Source: JAYWXI01 sp036016955 (GTDB lineage Bacteria; Bacteroidota; Bacteroidia; Flavobacteriales; Weeksellaceae). From it: DNA of 40,786 nucleotides. The translations under genes were made by a program, and so were the position numbers. The notes beneath the pieces were generated by a model. That model saw only the letters and a program-made list of their open reading frames with translations. It ran no database searches and was not told the DNA's origin. Positions 32,077-38,938 of the stretch are shown here, in pieces (positions within the stretch are counted from its first letter, which is position 1; every line of letters starts with the position of its first letter). The stretch spans positions 1 to 40,786 of the forward strand of contig NZ_JAYWXI010000016.1 in the NCBI RefSeq assembly GCF_036016955.1, in the 5' to 3' direction.

Positions 32077-33243
32077 TCAGTATGTTTCGTAAATGTATTT
32101 CAAAATCGCCTTATCGGCTTCACCCAAAACAACCTTACGCCTCGCCATCGCTTTCTCCGCCACTTCATAAGCCTTCTCCAGTCGGAACTTTTCGTCCCCT
32201 TTCATCCCGCCCCAGCTAAAACCCTCCACAAGATTCGGCGGAAAACCACTCTTAAAAATATTCGCTGCTACGCCCACCACCGTGCCCGTATTCAGCTGGG
32301 TATTAATTGCCGTTTTCGCATGATCCCCCATAACCAGCCCCACAAATTGAAGCCCCGTATCCACAAAACGTTTTTTCTTGTAATTCCAAAGTTTAACGTT
32401 AGCATAATTGTTTTTAAGGTTAGACGAATTGGTATCCGCCCCCAGATTACACCACTCCCCAATCACCGAATTCCCTACAAAACCATCATGCCCCTTATTG
32501 GAGTACCCAAAAACCACAATATTATTGACCTCACCGCCAATTTTCGAATGCGGCCCTATCGTCGTAGCCCCATAAACTTTAGCGCCCAAGTTAAACTTAG
32601 CGCCCTCGCACAAGGCAATCGGCCCTCGCAAATGGCACCCCTCCATCACTTCCGCATCTTTCCCTATATAGATTTTTCCCGTTTTAGTATTCAGTGTTGA
32701 GAACTCCACCTGCGCCCCTTCTTCAATAAAAAGATCGGCGGCATCCCCCAAAAGACCATTGGTCTTCGAAAGCGGAGCCGAAGTCCGTCCCTTCGTAAGC
32801 AAAGCAAAATCAAAGTCAATCGCCCGATCGTTATAACGGAATAAGTCCACCGGCTGCCTGAAAAACAGTAGTTCTTCCTCCACTTCCGTCATTTTTTCGA
32901 TTTGACTCAGGCTAAAGTTCGCCATATCCACCTTGGCCGCCAAAAGTTCATCCTCATACACCAAAGCCTCCCCCATCGCTAACGATCGAATCTGAGATAA
33001 AACGGCTTCAGAAGGAAGAAAATTAGGTACAACAAAAAGACTCTCCCCACGCTCCGGAGCCGGGTACTTTTCCTGCAAGAAATCCTCTGTAAGAAAAGCC
33101 ACCCGATCGGTTTGCAAAAGCCTCTGCCAACGCTCGGAAAACGTCAGTATCCCACACCGCATCTCCGATACCGGACGAGTGAACGTTAAAGGAAGAAAAT
33201 CCTCCCAATATTGCGCATCTGAAAAAACAAGTTGAAGCATCAT
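32077..33243 (-). CDS. GlmU-like sugar nucleotidyltransferase / acyltransferase-fold protein
   Basis: This 388-residue protein belongs to the Bacteroidetes 'GlmU family' with an atypical N-terminal nucleotidyltransferase-like domain (LVFSDAQYWEDFLPLTFTRP, about 5-25) and a C-terminal left-handed beta-helix of hexapeptide repeats (about 185-345; IGKDAEVMEG, YGATTIGPHSKIGGEV, NSVIGEWCNLGAD). The helix resembles the GlmU acetyltransferase half. A canonical GxGTRM motif is absent in the N-terminus, so the uridylyltransferase activity of true GlmU cannot be assumed. Possible role: synthesis of an activated amino sugar for envelope polymers. Two ATG codons at 33243 and 33240 are equivalent starts. 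It follows rpmE on the same strand but has a terminator and its own -7 element between. Confidence 0.87.
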   Translation of the reverse strand: MMLQLVFSDAQYWEDFLPLTFTRPVSEMRCGILTFSERWQRLLQTDRVAFLTEDFLQEKYPAPERGESLFVVPNFLPSEAVLSQIRSLAMGEALVYEDELLAAKVDMANFSLSQIEKMTEVEEELLFFRQPVDLFRYNDRAIDFDFALLTKGRTSAPLSKTNGLLGDAADLFIEEGAQVEFSTLNTKTGKIYIGKDAEVMEGCHLRGPIALCEGAKFNLGAKVYGATTIGPHSKIGGEVNNIVVFGYSNKGHDGFVGNSVIGEWCNLGADTNSSNLKNNYANVKLWNYKKKRFVDTGLQFVGLVMGDHAKTAINTQLNTGTVVGVAANIFKSGFPPNLVEGFSWGGMKGDEKFRLEKAYEVAEKAMARRKVVLGEADKAILKYIYETY

Positions 33244-33298
33244 CTGTAAAGAATAAAAAATTAAAGAAAAAAGTAAGAAGCCCTAAGGGCCCTAATCG

Positions 33299-33306
33299 CA
33301 AAATTA
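33299..33306 (-). promoter_or_regulatory. -7 element of the GlmU-like gene
   Basis: The - strand reads TAATTTTG. A TTTG at 33323-33326 gives a 16-bp spacer, slightly short, and lies inside the rpmE terminator loop, so terminator and promoter overlap. Confidence 0.5.
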
Positions 33307-33310
33307 CAAC

Positions 33311-33339
33311 AAAAATGCCTTTCAAAAATTGAAAGGCAT
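33311..33339 (-). terminator. Terminator of rpmE
   Basis: ATGCCTTTCAA and TTGAAAGGCAT form a perfect 11-bp stem with a 3-nt loop, followed on the - strand by TTTT and GTTG. It lies 24 bp past the rpmE stop. Confidence 0.85.
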
Positions 33340-33363
33340 CCTTTATCGTCAAAATCCGAAAAA

Positions 33364-33615
33364 TTACTTCGCAAATTTTTTGTACTTGTTCATGAATTTG
33401 TCTACCCTACCCGCTGTATCAACCAATTTCACTTTACCAGTATAGAAAGGGTGAGAGGTAGAAGAGATCTCCATTTTAATCAAAGGATAAGTTTCTCCTT
33501 CGTATTCAATCGTGTCTTTGGTTTCCGCAGTAGATTTGCACAAAAACATCTCGTCGTTACTCATATCCTTGAAAACAACAAGCCTATAGTTTTCCGGGTG
33601 AATTCCTTTTTTCAT
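33364..33615 (-). CDS. rpmE: 50S ribosomal protein L31, type B
   Basis: This 83-residue ribosomal protein starts at ATG 33615 (MKKGIHPENYRLVVFKD); an in-frame ATG upstream would add 38 residues with no similarity to L31 and crosses the promoter. It lacks the paired CxxC zinc motifs of type A L31 and carries the type B pattern (EISSTSHPFYTGK, VDTAGRVDKF). Type B proteins are zinc-independent. A near-consensus bipartite promoter lies about 85-115 bp upstream, leaving a leader of about 80 nt that contains a small GAAATG/CATTTC hairpin. Confidence 0.97.
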   Translation of the reverse strand: MKKGIHPENYRLVVFKDMSNDEMFLCKSTAETKDTIEYEGETYPLIKMEISSTSHPFYTGKVKLVDTAGRVDKFMNKYKKFAK

Positions 33616-33699
33616 AATTTTTTTAATTTCTAAAAATTTATTTTTTTGAGTGTTTTGACGAAATGGTAATGGACATTTCATCGGGTAAATTTCAGACCG

Positions 33700-33730
33700 C
33701 AAAATTAAAAATATTTTTTTATTTATCAAA
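33700..33730 (-). promoter_or_regulatory. Bipartite promoter of rpmE
   Basis: On the - strand TTTG (33730-33727), a 19-bp spacer and TAATTTTG (33707-33700) match the flavobacterial consensus at both boxes, as expected for a strongly expressed ribosomal gene. Confidence 0.75.
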
Positions 33731-33778
33731 ACTCTCGTCGTAATATTTTTTAGATGAATAGATTTACCTAAAAATATC

Positions 33779-33786
33779 TAAATTTG
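33779..33786 (+). promoter_or_regulatory. -7 element of the beta-helix lipoprotein gene
   Basis: TAAATTTG is an exact TAnnTTTG match 42 bp before the ATG at 33828. An in-frame TTG at 33798 lies in the predicted leader and is not needed as a start. Confidence 0.5.
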
Positions 33787-33827
33787 ACCTTTGAACTTTG
33801 ATTGATAAACCAACCTTCCAAACTATC

Positions 33828-35150
33828 ATGCCGAATAAACCTCTCCTTTTGGCGCTCTTGCTCATCCTTACCGTCGTGCTGGGATGCCGCAAAGACGATT
33901 TTCATTTTGAAGAACCCTCCAAAGCACTGCGGTTTTCCCACGATACCCTAACCTTGGACACCGTCTACAGCCAAGTTCGCTCCGAAACTTACGCCCTAAA
34001 AATCTATAACGACGAAGACAAAGACCTGCGGATTCCCCGTATCCGTCTGGAAGGTGGCAATCAATCCCCCTATCGCATCAATATCGATGGAAAATCCGGT
34101 ACGGAGTTTAGCAACATCCCTTTAAGGAAAAAAGACAGTCTCTACATTTTTGTAGAAATTGCTCCCATTGCCACCGCTACCGAAGCCATTGCAGAAGACA
34201 GAATCTTGTTTAGCACCCAGCAACACATCACCCTACTTTCAGTAGTGCAAGATGCAGAGTTTTTCGTTCAGACTTCAGACCACCCTAATATCCTTACTCA
34301 AAATACCACTTGGGACAATAGGAAAGCGAAAATCATCTATGGCGATCTAACTGTGGCGGAAGGAAAATCATTAACGATAGAAAAAGGGACTAAAGTCTAT
34401 TTCGCAAAAAATTCTGGACTGAAAATTTCCAAAAACAGCACCCTGAATATCTCTGGAAGTCTGGGAGAAGAGGTCATCCTAAGAGGCGAAAGAAACGACC
34501 CTCGCTATGATACCATCCCTGCCAACTGGAATAGCATTCGCATAGAAGATGGTGCCGTTGCCAATATCCAACACGCTAAAATCTTCGGTGGAACCAATGG
34601 TCTGGAGTTGCACAATGCCACGGCTACGGTGAAAAACACCCTTATCCACACCTTCCAAAATTTTGGCATCAAAGCCGTTGCCTCCGCTATAGAGGCTCAA
34701 AATATGGTAATGAACAACTGTGGCGAAGCAGACCTAAGCATCTTTAAAGGGGGGAATATCCAACTCAATAAATGTACCTTAGCCAACTACTGGCAGATGA
34801 ATGGTGCTTTACCTGCCTTAGCCCTCTCGGCATCCAACGAATGGACCAACCCTAATGGCGATAAAGAATATGGTGCCCTAACGCTGAATGTTCAAAACTC
34901 CATCCTCTATACGGGTAGAAGCAATGCCATACAGCTCGCTCCTACCACAGGACAAAGCTTTCAGTACACTTTTGCTAATCTCTTATTCAATATGGATAGC
35001 ACGGCAGGTTTTGAGTTTGAGGGCAATGCCAACATTTCCAACGCCATCAAAAACGAAGACCCACTATTCATCAGCTATTATATCACCAAGATGAATCTTA
35101 GACTGAAAGAGGATTCCCCTATCAAGGATAAAGGCATCGGGGCTTATTAA
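33828..35150 (+). CDS. Right-handed beta-helix lipoprotein
   Basis: This 440-residue product has a lipoprotein signal (LLILTVVLGC, Cys at about residue 19). Residues 20-140 look like an Ig-like region with a Bacteroidetes 'Y-A-L-K-I-Y-N' strand and 'LRFSHDTLTLDTVYSQ'. Residues about 165-400 are a right-handed parallel beta-helix, shown by the succession 'YGDLTVAEGKSLTIEKGTKV', 'LNISGSLGEEVILRGER', 'AVANIQHAKIFGG', 'ATVKNTLIHTF' and 'NVQNSILYTGR'. The end (SPIKDKGIGAY) is a common closing pattern for such surface proteins. It probably faces the periplasm or the surface; pectate-lyase-like enzymes share this fold, but no catalytic motif is recognised. A terminator follows. Confidence 0.87.
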   Translation: MPNKPLLLALLLILTVVLGCRKDDFHFEEPSKALRFSHDTLTLDTVYSQVRSETYALKIYNDEDKDLRIPRIRLEGGNQSPYRINIDGKSGTEFSNIPLRKKDSLYIFVEIAPIATATEAIAEDRILFSTQQHITLLSVVQDAEFFVQTSDHPNILTQNTTWDNRKAKIIYGDLTVAEGKSLTIEKGTKVYFAKNSGLKISKNSTLNISGSLGEEVILRGERNDPRYDTIPANWNSIRIEDGAVANIQHAKIFGGTNGLELHNATATVKNTLIHTFQNFGIKAVASAIEAQNMVMNNCGEADLSIFKGGNIQLNKCTLANYWQMNGALPALALSASNEWTNPNGDKEYGALTLNVQNSILYTGRSNAIQLAPTTGQSFQYTFANLLFNMDSTAGFEFEGNANISNAIKNEDPLFISYYITKMNLRLKEDSPIKDKGIGAY

Positions 35151-35156
35151 ATGACT

Positions 35157-35183
35157 AAAAGACGCTTTCGGGCGTCTTTTTTT
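35157..35183 (+). terminator. Terminator of the beta-helix lipoprotein gene
   Basis: AAAAGACGC / GCGTCTTTT forms a 9-bp stem with a 6-nt loop followed by more T. It lies just past the stop at 35150, in the gap to the convergent Uma2 gene. Confidence 0.85.
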
Positions 35184-35210
35184 ATTCATTCTAAATGTCT
35201 TTTTTCTCTC

Positions 35211-35804
35211 TTATTCAAAGATTTCAGCGGTGTTGATTTTCAGGTCTGGGAATTTTTTAGAAACCAAAAATTCTCCTTCCACAAAAGGCTTATGGGTAAC
35301 ATATCTGCCATTTTCCAGAACATAAATCCAAACAACTTTCTCAGTAGGATGTACAATCCAATACTCTAAAACTCCCGCTTCTTCGTAAAGTGTAAACTTA
35401 ACATCCATTTCCTTTTTAGAATTTCCTGGCGAAAGGATTTCTATAACCAAATCCGGAGCACCAATGCACCCTCTTTCATCTAATTTCTCAGGGTCGCAAA
35501 TCACGCTTAAATCTGGCTGAACCACCGTGAATATCTTATCATCTTCCTTGTCCTGCTTAGGGATTCTTACATCAAATGGAGCAGTGTACAACTCGCATTT
35601 TTTTCCTTTAAAAATAGGAAAAAGAATCCCGTGTATATTACCTACTATCTTTTGATGATAACGAGCAGGTGCAGGACTCATTGCTAGAATTTTCCCTTTG
35701 AAAAGTTCTATTTTTTCCTTTACCTGCCATAGTAAATAATCTGCGTAAGAATAAGTTTTATTAAGGTCTAATTGATTAATATCCGTAATTGCCATAACCT
35801 CCAT
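35211..35804 (-). CDS. Uma2-family (DUF820) restriction-endonuclease-fold protein
   Basis: This 197-residue protein matches the Uma2/DUF820 pattern: YSYADYLLW near residue 18, ELFKGKILAMSPAP (35-48), VVQPDLSVIC (about 94-103), APDLVIEILSPGNSKKE (about 114-130), then VLEYWIVHPTEKVVWIY. The PD-(D/E)xK core (D in QPD, the acidic pair in PDLVIE, K in NSKKE) appears intact. Family members are poorly characterised; most copies known to me are in cyanobacteria, and nuclease activity is mostly predicted. ATG 35804 would leave almost no leader after the -7 element at 35811-35818; ATG 35795 (MAITDINQL) is an alternative start. No mobile-element ends were seen around it. Confidence 0.88.
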   Translation of the reverse strand: MEVMAITDINQLDLNKTYSYADYLLWQVKEKIELFKGKILAMSPAPARYHQKIVGNIHGILFPIFKGKKCELYTAPFDVRIPKQDKEDDKIFTVVQPDLSVICDPEKLDERGCIGAPDLVIEILSPGNSKKEMDVKFTLYEEAGVLEYWIVHPTEKVVWIYVLENGRYVTHKPFVEGEFLVSKKFPDLKINTAEIFE

Positions 35805-35810
35805 TTTTTA

Positions 35811-35818
35811 CAAATATA
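35811..35818 (-). promoter_or_regulatory. -7 element of the Uma2 gene
   Basis: The - strand reads TATATTTG, a TAnnTTTG match. It ends only 7 bp before ATG 35804 and 16 bp before ATG 35795, which favours the second start. Confidence 0.5.
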
Positions 35819-35939
35819 GGAATTTTGTAAAAAAGTACTCCAAACCCAAAATCTGTTTTAGCTCCCCGTAAGAATACAGCATACAAGATAAGAAGTAAAA
35901 CGAAAGAAGCCGTCTTATAACTATTGTGAGATATCATTT

Positions 35940-36092
35940 TCATTTTTCTGCCTTATCACTCTCTCCTACCATAAAAGCTAAAATAGCTAAACAAATAAAA
36001 AATATTATAAAAAATTCAATTATTCCTATCCCAAGATAAAGGCAAAGTAGTTTAACCACTATAAATAAAATCGCCCTTGGTATCCATTTCAT
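35940..36092 (-). CDS. Tiny membrane protein of unknown function
   Basis: This 50-residue frame from ATG 36092 (MKWIPRAILF) encodes one or two hydrophobic segments (IVVKLLCLYLGIGIIEF, then IFFICLAILAFMVG) and a charged end, GESDKAEK. A GTG at 36125 would lengthen it by 11 residues without any hydrophobic match, so the ATG is preferred. I recognise no family and see no promoter match. It is divergent from the second XRE regulator with under 100 bp between, so regulator-target pairing is possible but unsupported. It could also be a chance open frame, although the hydrophobic pattern and charged tail look protein-like. Confidence 0.5.
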   Translation of the reverse strand: MKWIPRAILFIVVKLLCLYLGIGIIEFFIIFFICLAILAFMVGESDKAEK

Positions 36093-36134
36093 ATTTTTTT
36101 CCCACGAATTTAAATAGAAAACCACCCTAAAATA

Positions 36135-36164
36135 ATTACCTTTAAGAATAAATTATTACCTTTG
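36135..36164 (+). repeat. Tandem ATTACCTTT repeats at the second XRE promoter
   Basis: ATTACCTTT occurs twice, at 36135-36143 and 36155-36163, with starts 20 bp apart (two helical turns). The second copy forms the -7 element of the XRE gene at 36185. The arrangement suggests two operator half-sites on one face of the helix. Confidence 0.45.
36157..36164 (+). promoter_or_regulatory. -7 element of the second XRE gene
   Basis: TACCTTTG matches TAnnTTTG, ending 20 bp before the ATG at 36185. No -33 TTTG is seen; instead a copy of the same sequence stands 20 bp upstream. Confidence 0.55.
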
Positions 36165-36184
36165 TCAATAAATATATTCTTATT

Positions 36185-36544
36185 ATGAATGATATTATCA
36201 GTAAAAACATTAGAAAGTTTAGAGAACTGAAAGGCTATAGCCAAGAATATATGGCACACGAATTAGACATCACGCAGGCTTCCTATGCCAAGCTGGAAAA
36301 CAATTCTACTAAAATCAATGTGGAAAGGCTTTTCACCATCGCTAAAGTGCTGGAAATGGATGTAGCCGATATCCTAGAACTGAATAAACAAACGATTTTT
36401 AATCAAAACAACAATATAAATGCTTTTGGAAATATAGACCAATTCCATCAAGAAAGTAAAGAAATCTACGAAAAACTTATCCAAGCAAAAGACGAACAAA
36501 TAGTACTGCTAAAATCCCTTTTGAAGAATTATATTAATGATTAA
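36185..36544 (+). CDS. XRE-family helix-turn-helix regulator, paralog of the 13477 gene
   Basis: This 119-residue protein has an HTH_3 domain (about 6-62: NIRKFRELKGYSQEYMA, then ITQASYAKLE) and a C-terminal helical tail (EKLIQAKDEQIVLLKSLLKN). It is paralogous to the regulator at 13477, sharing GYSQEY/GFSQEY, TQASYA/SQASYA and 'NVERL'/'TVERL' positions plus the Asn/Gln-rich linker and coiled tail. It is AT-rich, in contrast to the aroA-side genes. It precedes the MazG gene by 26 bp on the same strand, so the two may be co-transcribed. A regulatory role, possibly autorepression, is inferred. Confidence 0.88.
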   Translation: MNDIISKNIRKFRELKGYSQEYMAHELDITQASYAKLENNSTKINVERLFTIAKVLEMDVADILELNKQTIFNQNNNINAFGNIDQFHQESKEIYEKLIQAKDEQIVLLKSLLKNYIND

Positions 36545-36570
36545 TTAATCTTTTAATCTTTTTAATTTTT

Positions 36571-36897
36571 ATGCCCATAACCCAACTTCAAAGCCAAGTA
36601 GATGAATGGATTAAGACCATTGGTGTCCGCTATTTTGATGAACTGACCAATATGGCCATCCTTACCGAAGAAGTAGGCGAAGTCGCCCGCATCATCGCTC
36701 GCAGATACGGAGAACAATCCGAAAAAGCATCGGATAAAACCAAGGACTTAGGCGAAGAACTGGCAGATGTTCTTTTCGTTACCCTTTGCCTTGCCAACCA
36801 AACGGGAGTAGACTTGCAGAAAGCTTTTGATAACAAAATGAAAATCAAAACCGAACGCGATAAAGAACGCCACCAAAAGAATGAAAAACTAAAATAA
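36571..36897 (+). CDS. MazG-like nucleotide pyrophosphohydrolase
   Basis: This 108-residue protein matches the all-alpha NTP-pyrophosphatase fold. The metal-binding pattern EExxE (ILTEEVGEVAR, about residues 30-40) is followed by EELADVLFV (about 62-70), giving the E and D ligands of the family. Homologs hydrolyse non-canonical or excess nucleoside triphosphates; the exact substrate cannot be read. Its stop codon overlaps the aroA start (TAATG), so the two are translationally coupled. Confidence 0.92.
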   Translation: MPITQLQSQVDEWIKTIGVRYFDELTNMAILTEEVGEVARIIARRYGEQSEKASDKTKDLGEELADVLFVTLCLANQTGVDLQKAFDNKMKIKTERDKERHQKNEKLK

Positions 36898-38117
36898 TGC
36901 TTCTTCCAAAATCCAAACTTACCCCCAATCAAACCATCACCCTTTCAGGATCTAAAAGCGAATCCAACCGCCTTCTGATATTGCAAAAACTTTGGGGAAA
37001 TTTCGCAATAGACAACCTTTCTAACGCTCAAGACACCGCACTGCTGCAAAAAGCATTGGCGTCAGACCAAGCGGTAATCGACATTCACCATGCAGGAACG
37101 GCCATGCGTTTTCTCACCTCTTATTTTGCTGTTCAAGAAGGCCGCACTGTTACCCTCACCGGTTCGCAAAGGATGAAAGAACGCCCTATCCATCATCTGG
37201 TAACAGCTCTTAGAGATTTAGGCGCAACGATAGACTATTTGGAAAACGAAGGCCTCCCGCCTCTGAAAATTCAGGGTAAAAAACTCACAAAAAACTGCGT
37301 AGAGATTCCCGCCCATATTTCCAGTCAGTTTATCACTTCTCTGCTGCTGGTGGCCACTACTTTGGAAAACGGTTTGGAAATTCATCTTACGGGGACAATC
37401 ACTTCCCGCCCTTACTTGGAAATGACCGTAAAGCTGATTGCCGCTATTATTGGAGAAAATATAACGTTTGAAAACAACATCATCCGCATTTCACCCACTC
37501 GGAAAGCCCTGCCCATCCGAAACTTTATTGTGGAGAGCGATTGGTCTTCGGCGTCGTATTTCTATTCTTTGGCCGCCCTTGGAAGAGAGCCCATTCAGCT
37601 AAACCATTTCAAGAAAAACTCTCTGCAAGGCGATTCTGCTTTGGCAAACCTCTACGAAAACTTTTTCGGGATCATCACTGAATTTTCCGATGAAAGCACA
37701 ATATCCCTTTCCCCATTGGAGCATTTCCCCTTTCCGGAACGCATCGCTTTGGATATGAATGATTGCCCAGACATTGCCCAGACGCTTTGCGTAACGGCGA
37801 GCGGTCTGAAAATCCCTTTTGAAATCACCGGATTGGGAACCCTGAAAGTCAAAGAAACCGACCGTCTCGTCGCTCTTAAAAACGAACTCCTAAAAATCGG
37901 AACCCGTACAGAAATAACCGAAAACAGCATCCGTTCGGTGAAGTTTGAGGAGGCGCATTCCTGCCCTTCAATCGCTACCTACAACGACCACCGCATGGCC
38001 ATGAGCTTCGCTCCATTCTGTCTGATTGCTCCCTTGGAAATCGAACATCCCGAAGTGGTGGAAAAATCGTATCCGAATTTTTGGGAAGATCTCGGGAAAG
38101 TTACCCGCCCTATTTAA
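36897..38117 (+). CDS. aroA: 3-phosphoshikimate 1-carboxyvinyltransferase (EPSP synthase)
   Basis: It catalyses the sixth step of the shikimate pathway, joining PEP to shikimate-3-phosphate. It has 406 residues, near the short end of the family. Conserved sites are visible: SGSKSESNR near residue 18 (substrate Lys and Ser), AGTAMRFLT near 62, MKERPI near 90, SSQFITSLL near 143, the catalytic Asp region MNDCPDIAQ near 290, KETDR near 320 and YNDHRMAMS near 364. It overlaps the MazG gene by one base and sits ahead of an SDR gene 22 bp away. Possibly intermediate in glyphosate class, but that cannot be judged by eye. Confidence 0.95.
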   Translation: MLLPKSKLTPNQTITLSGSKSESNRLLILQKLWGNFAIDNLSNAQDTALLQKALASDQAVIDIHHAGTAMRFLTSYFAVQEGRTVTLTGSQRMKERPIHHLVTALRDLGATIDYLENEGLPPLKIQGKKLTKNCVEIPAHISSQFITSLLLVATTLENGLEIHLTGTITSRPYLEMTVKLIAAIIGENITFENNIIRISPTRKALPIRNFIVESDWSSASYFYSLAALGREPIQLNHFKKNSLQGDSALANLYENFFGIITEFSDESTISLSPLEHFPFPERIALDMNDCPDIAQTLCVTASGLKIPFEITGLGTLKVKETDRLVALKNELLKIGTRTEITENSIRSVKFEEAHSCPSIATYNDHRMAMSFAPFCLIAPLEIEHPEVVEKSYPNFWEDLGKVTRPI

Positions 38118-38139
38118 TCATTAACCAAAAAAAAGAATT

Positions 38140-38934
38140 TTGAAAAAAATAATCGTCATCACAGGAACCTCCACCGGTATAGGCTTTGCCTTAGCCGAGT
38201 ATTTTGGGAAAAAGGGACATCACGTTTATGGCCTTAGCCGAAAAACAGCGGACAGCCCTCACTTTACGAGTTTAGCCACGGATATCACGGACGAAAGCCA
38301 AGTCCGCAATGCCATCGCTCAAATTCTGAATCGAGAAGACCGCATCGACTTGCTCGTCAATAATGCGGGAATGGGCATGGTCGGTGCCGTGGAAGACGCT
38401 AAAAAAGACGAAATACTACGCCTTTTCAACCTTAATCTGGTAGGAGCCGTGCAGACCATGAATGCCGTTCTGCCCCAAATGCGGAAGCAATCGGCGGGAA
38501 AAATCATCAATATTTCCAGTATTGGTTCGGAAATGGGACTGCCTTTCAGAGGTTTTTATTCGGCCTCAAAATCGGCTTTGGACAAGGTTACCGAAGCCAT
38601 CCGTTACGAGGTTTACCCTTGGAATATCGAGGTTTGTGCCCTCCATTTGGGCGACATCAAAACCAATATTGCCGACCATCGTGTACGTTCGGAGGTATCG
38701 GCACCTTACCAAAAAGTTTTTGAAAAAGTCTACGCCCTGATGAACGCCCACGTCAATGAAGGCTCCTCCCCCGAGGAAGTCGCTCGATACATGGAGAAGT
38801 TGCTTTCCAAAACCTCATGGAAAGCCCACTACTACTTCGGTAAACCCGGGCAAAAAATAGGAGTCCCTCTAAAATGGATTCTTCCGCAACGCTTTTACGA
38901 AAGCCTGATGAAAAAATACAACCAAATGGATTAG
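38140..38934 (+). CDS. Short-chain dehydrogenase/reductase, TTG start
   Basis: This 264-residue classical SDR begins MKKIIVITGTSTGIG, so the nucleotide-binding TGxxxGIG motif sits at 8-15 and nothing upstream is needed. The start codon is TTG: the frame upstream hits a TAA at 38122 with no ATG between. The NNAG motif lies near residue 75, the catalytic Ser in NISSIG near 125 and YSASK at 140-144 (Y140, K144). The substrate is unknown; the C-terminal tail (PLKWILPQRFYESLMKKYNQ) resembles SDRs that act on hydrophobic or steroid-like substrates, which is only a weak hint. The next gene starts 4 bp downstream, so they share one transcript. Confidence 0.92.
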   Translation: MKKIIVITGTSTGIGFALAEYFGKKGHHVYGLSRKTADSPHFTSLATDITDESQVRNAIAQILNREDRIDLLVNNAGMGMVGAVEDAKKDEILRLFNLNLVGAVQTMNAVLPQMRKQSAGKIINISSIGSEMGLPFRGFYSASKSALDKVTEAIRYEVYPWNIEVCALHLGDIKTNIADHRVRSEVSAPYQKVFEKVYALMNAHVNEGSSPEEVARYMEKLLSKTSWKAHYYFGKPGQKIGVPLKWILPQRFYESLMKKYNQMD

Positions 38935-38938
38935 TCGC

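Noticed and set aside
35211..35804. Uma2 protein as part of a restriction or insertion element
   Set aside because: No methylase, transposase, inverted ends or target duplication were found around it. Neighbours are convergent or unrelated.
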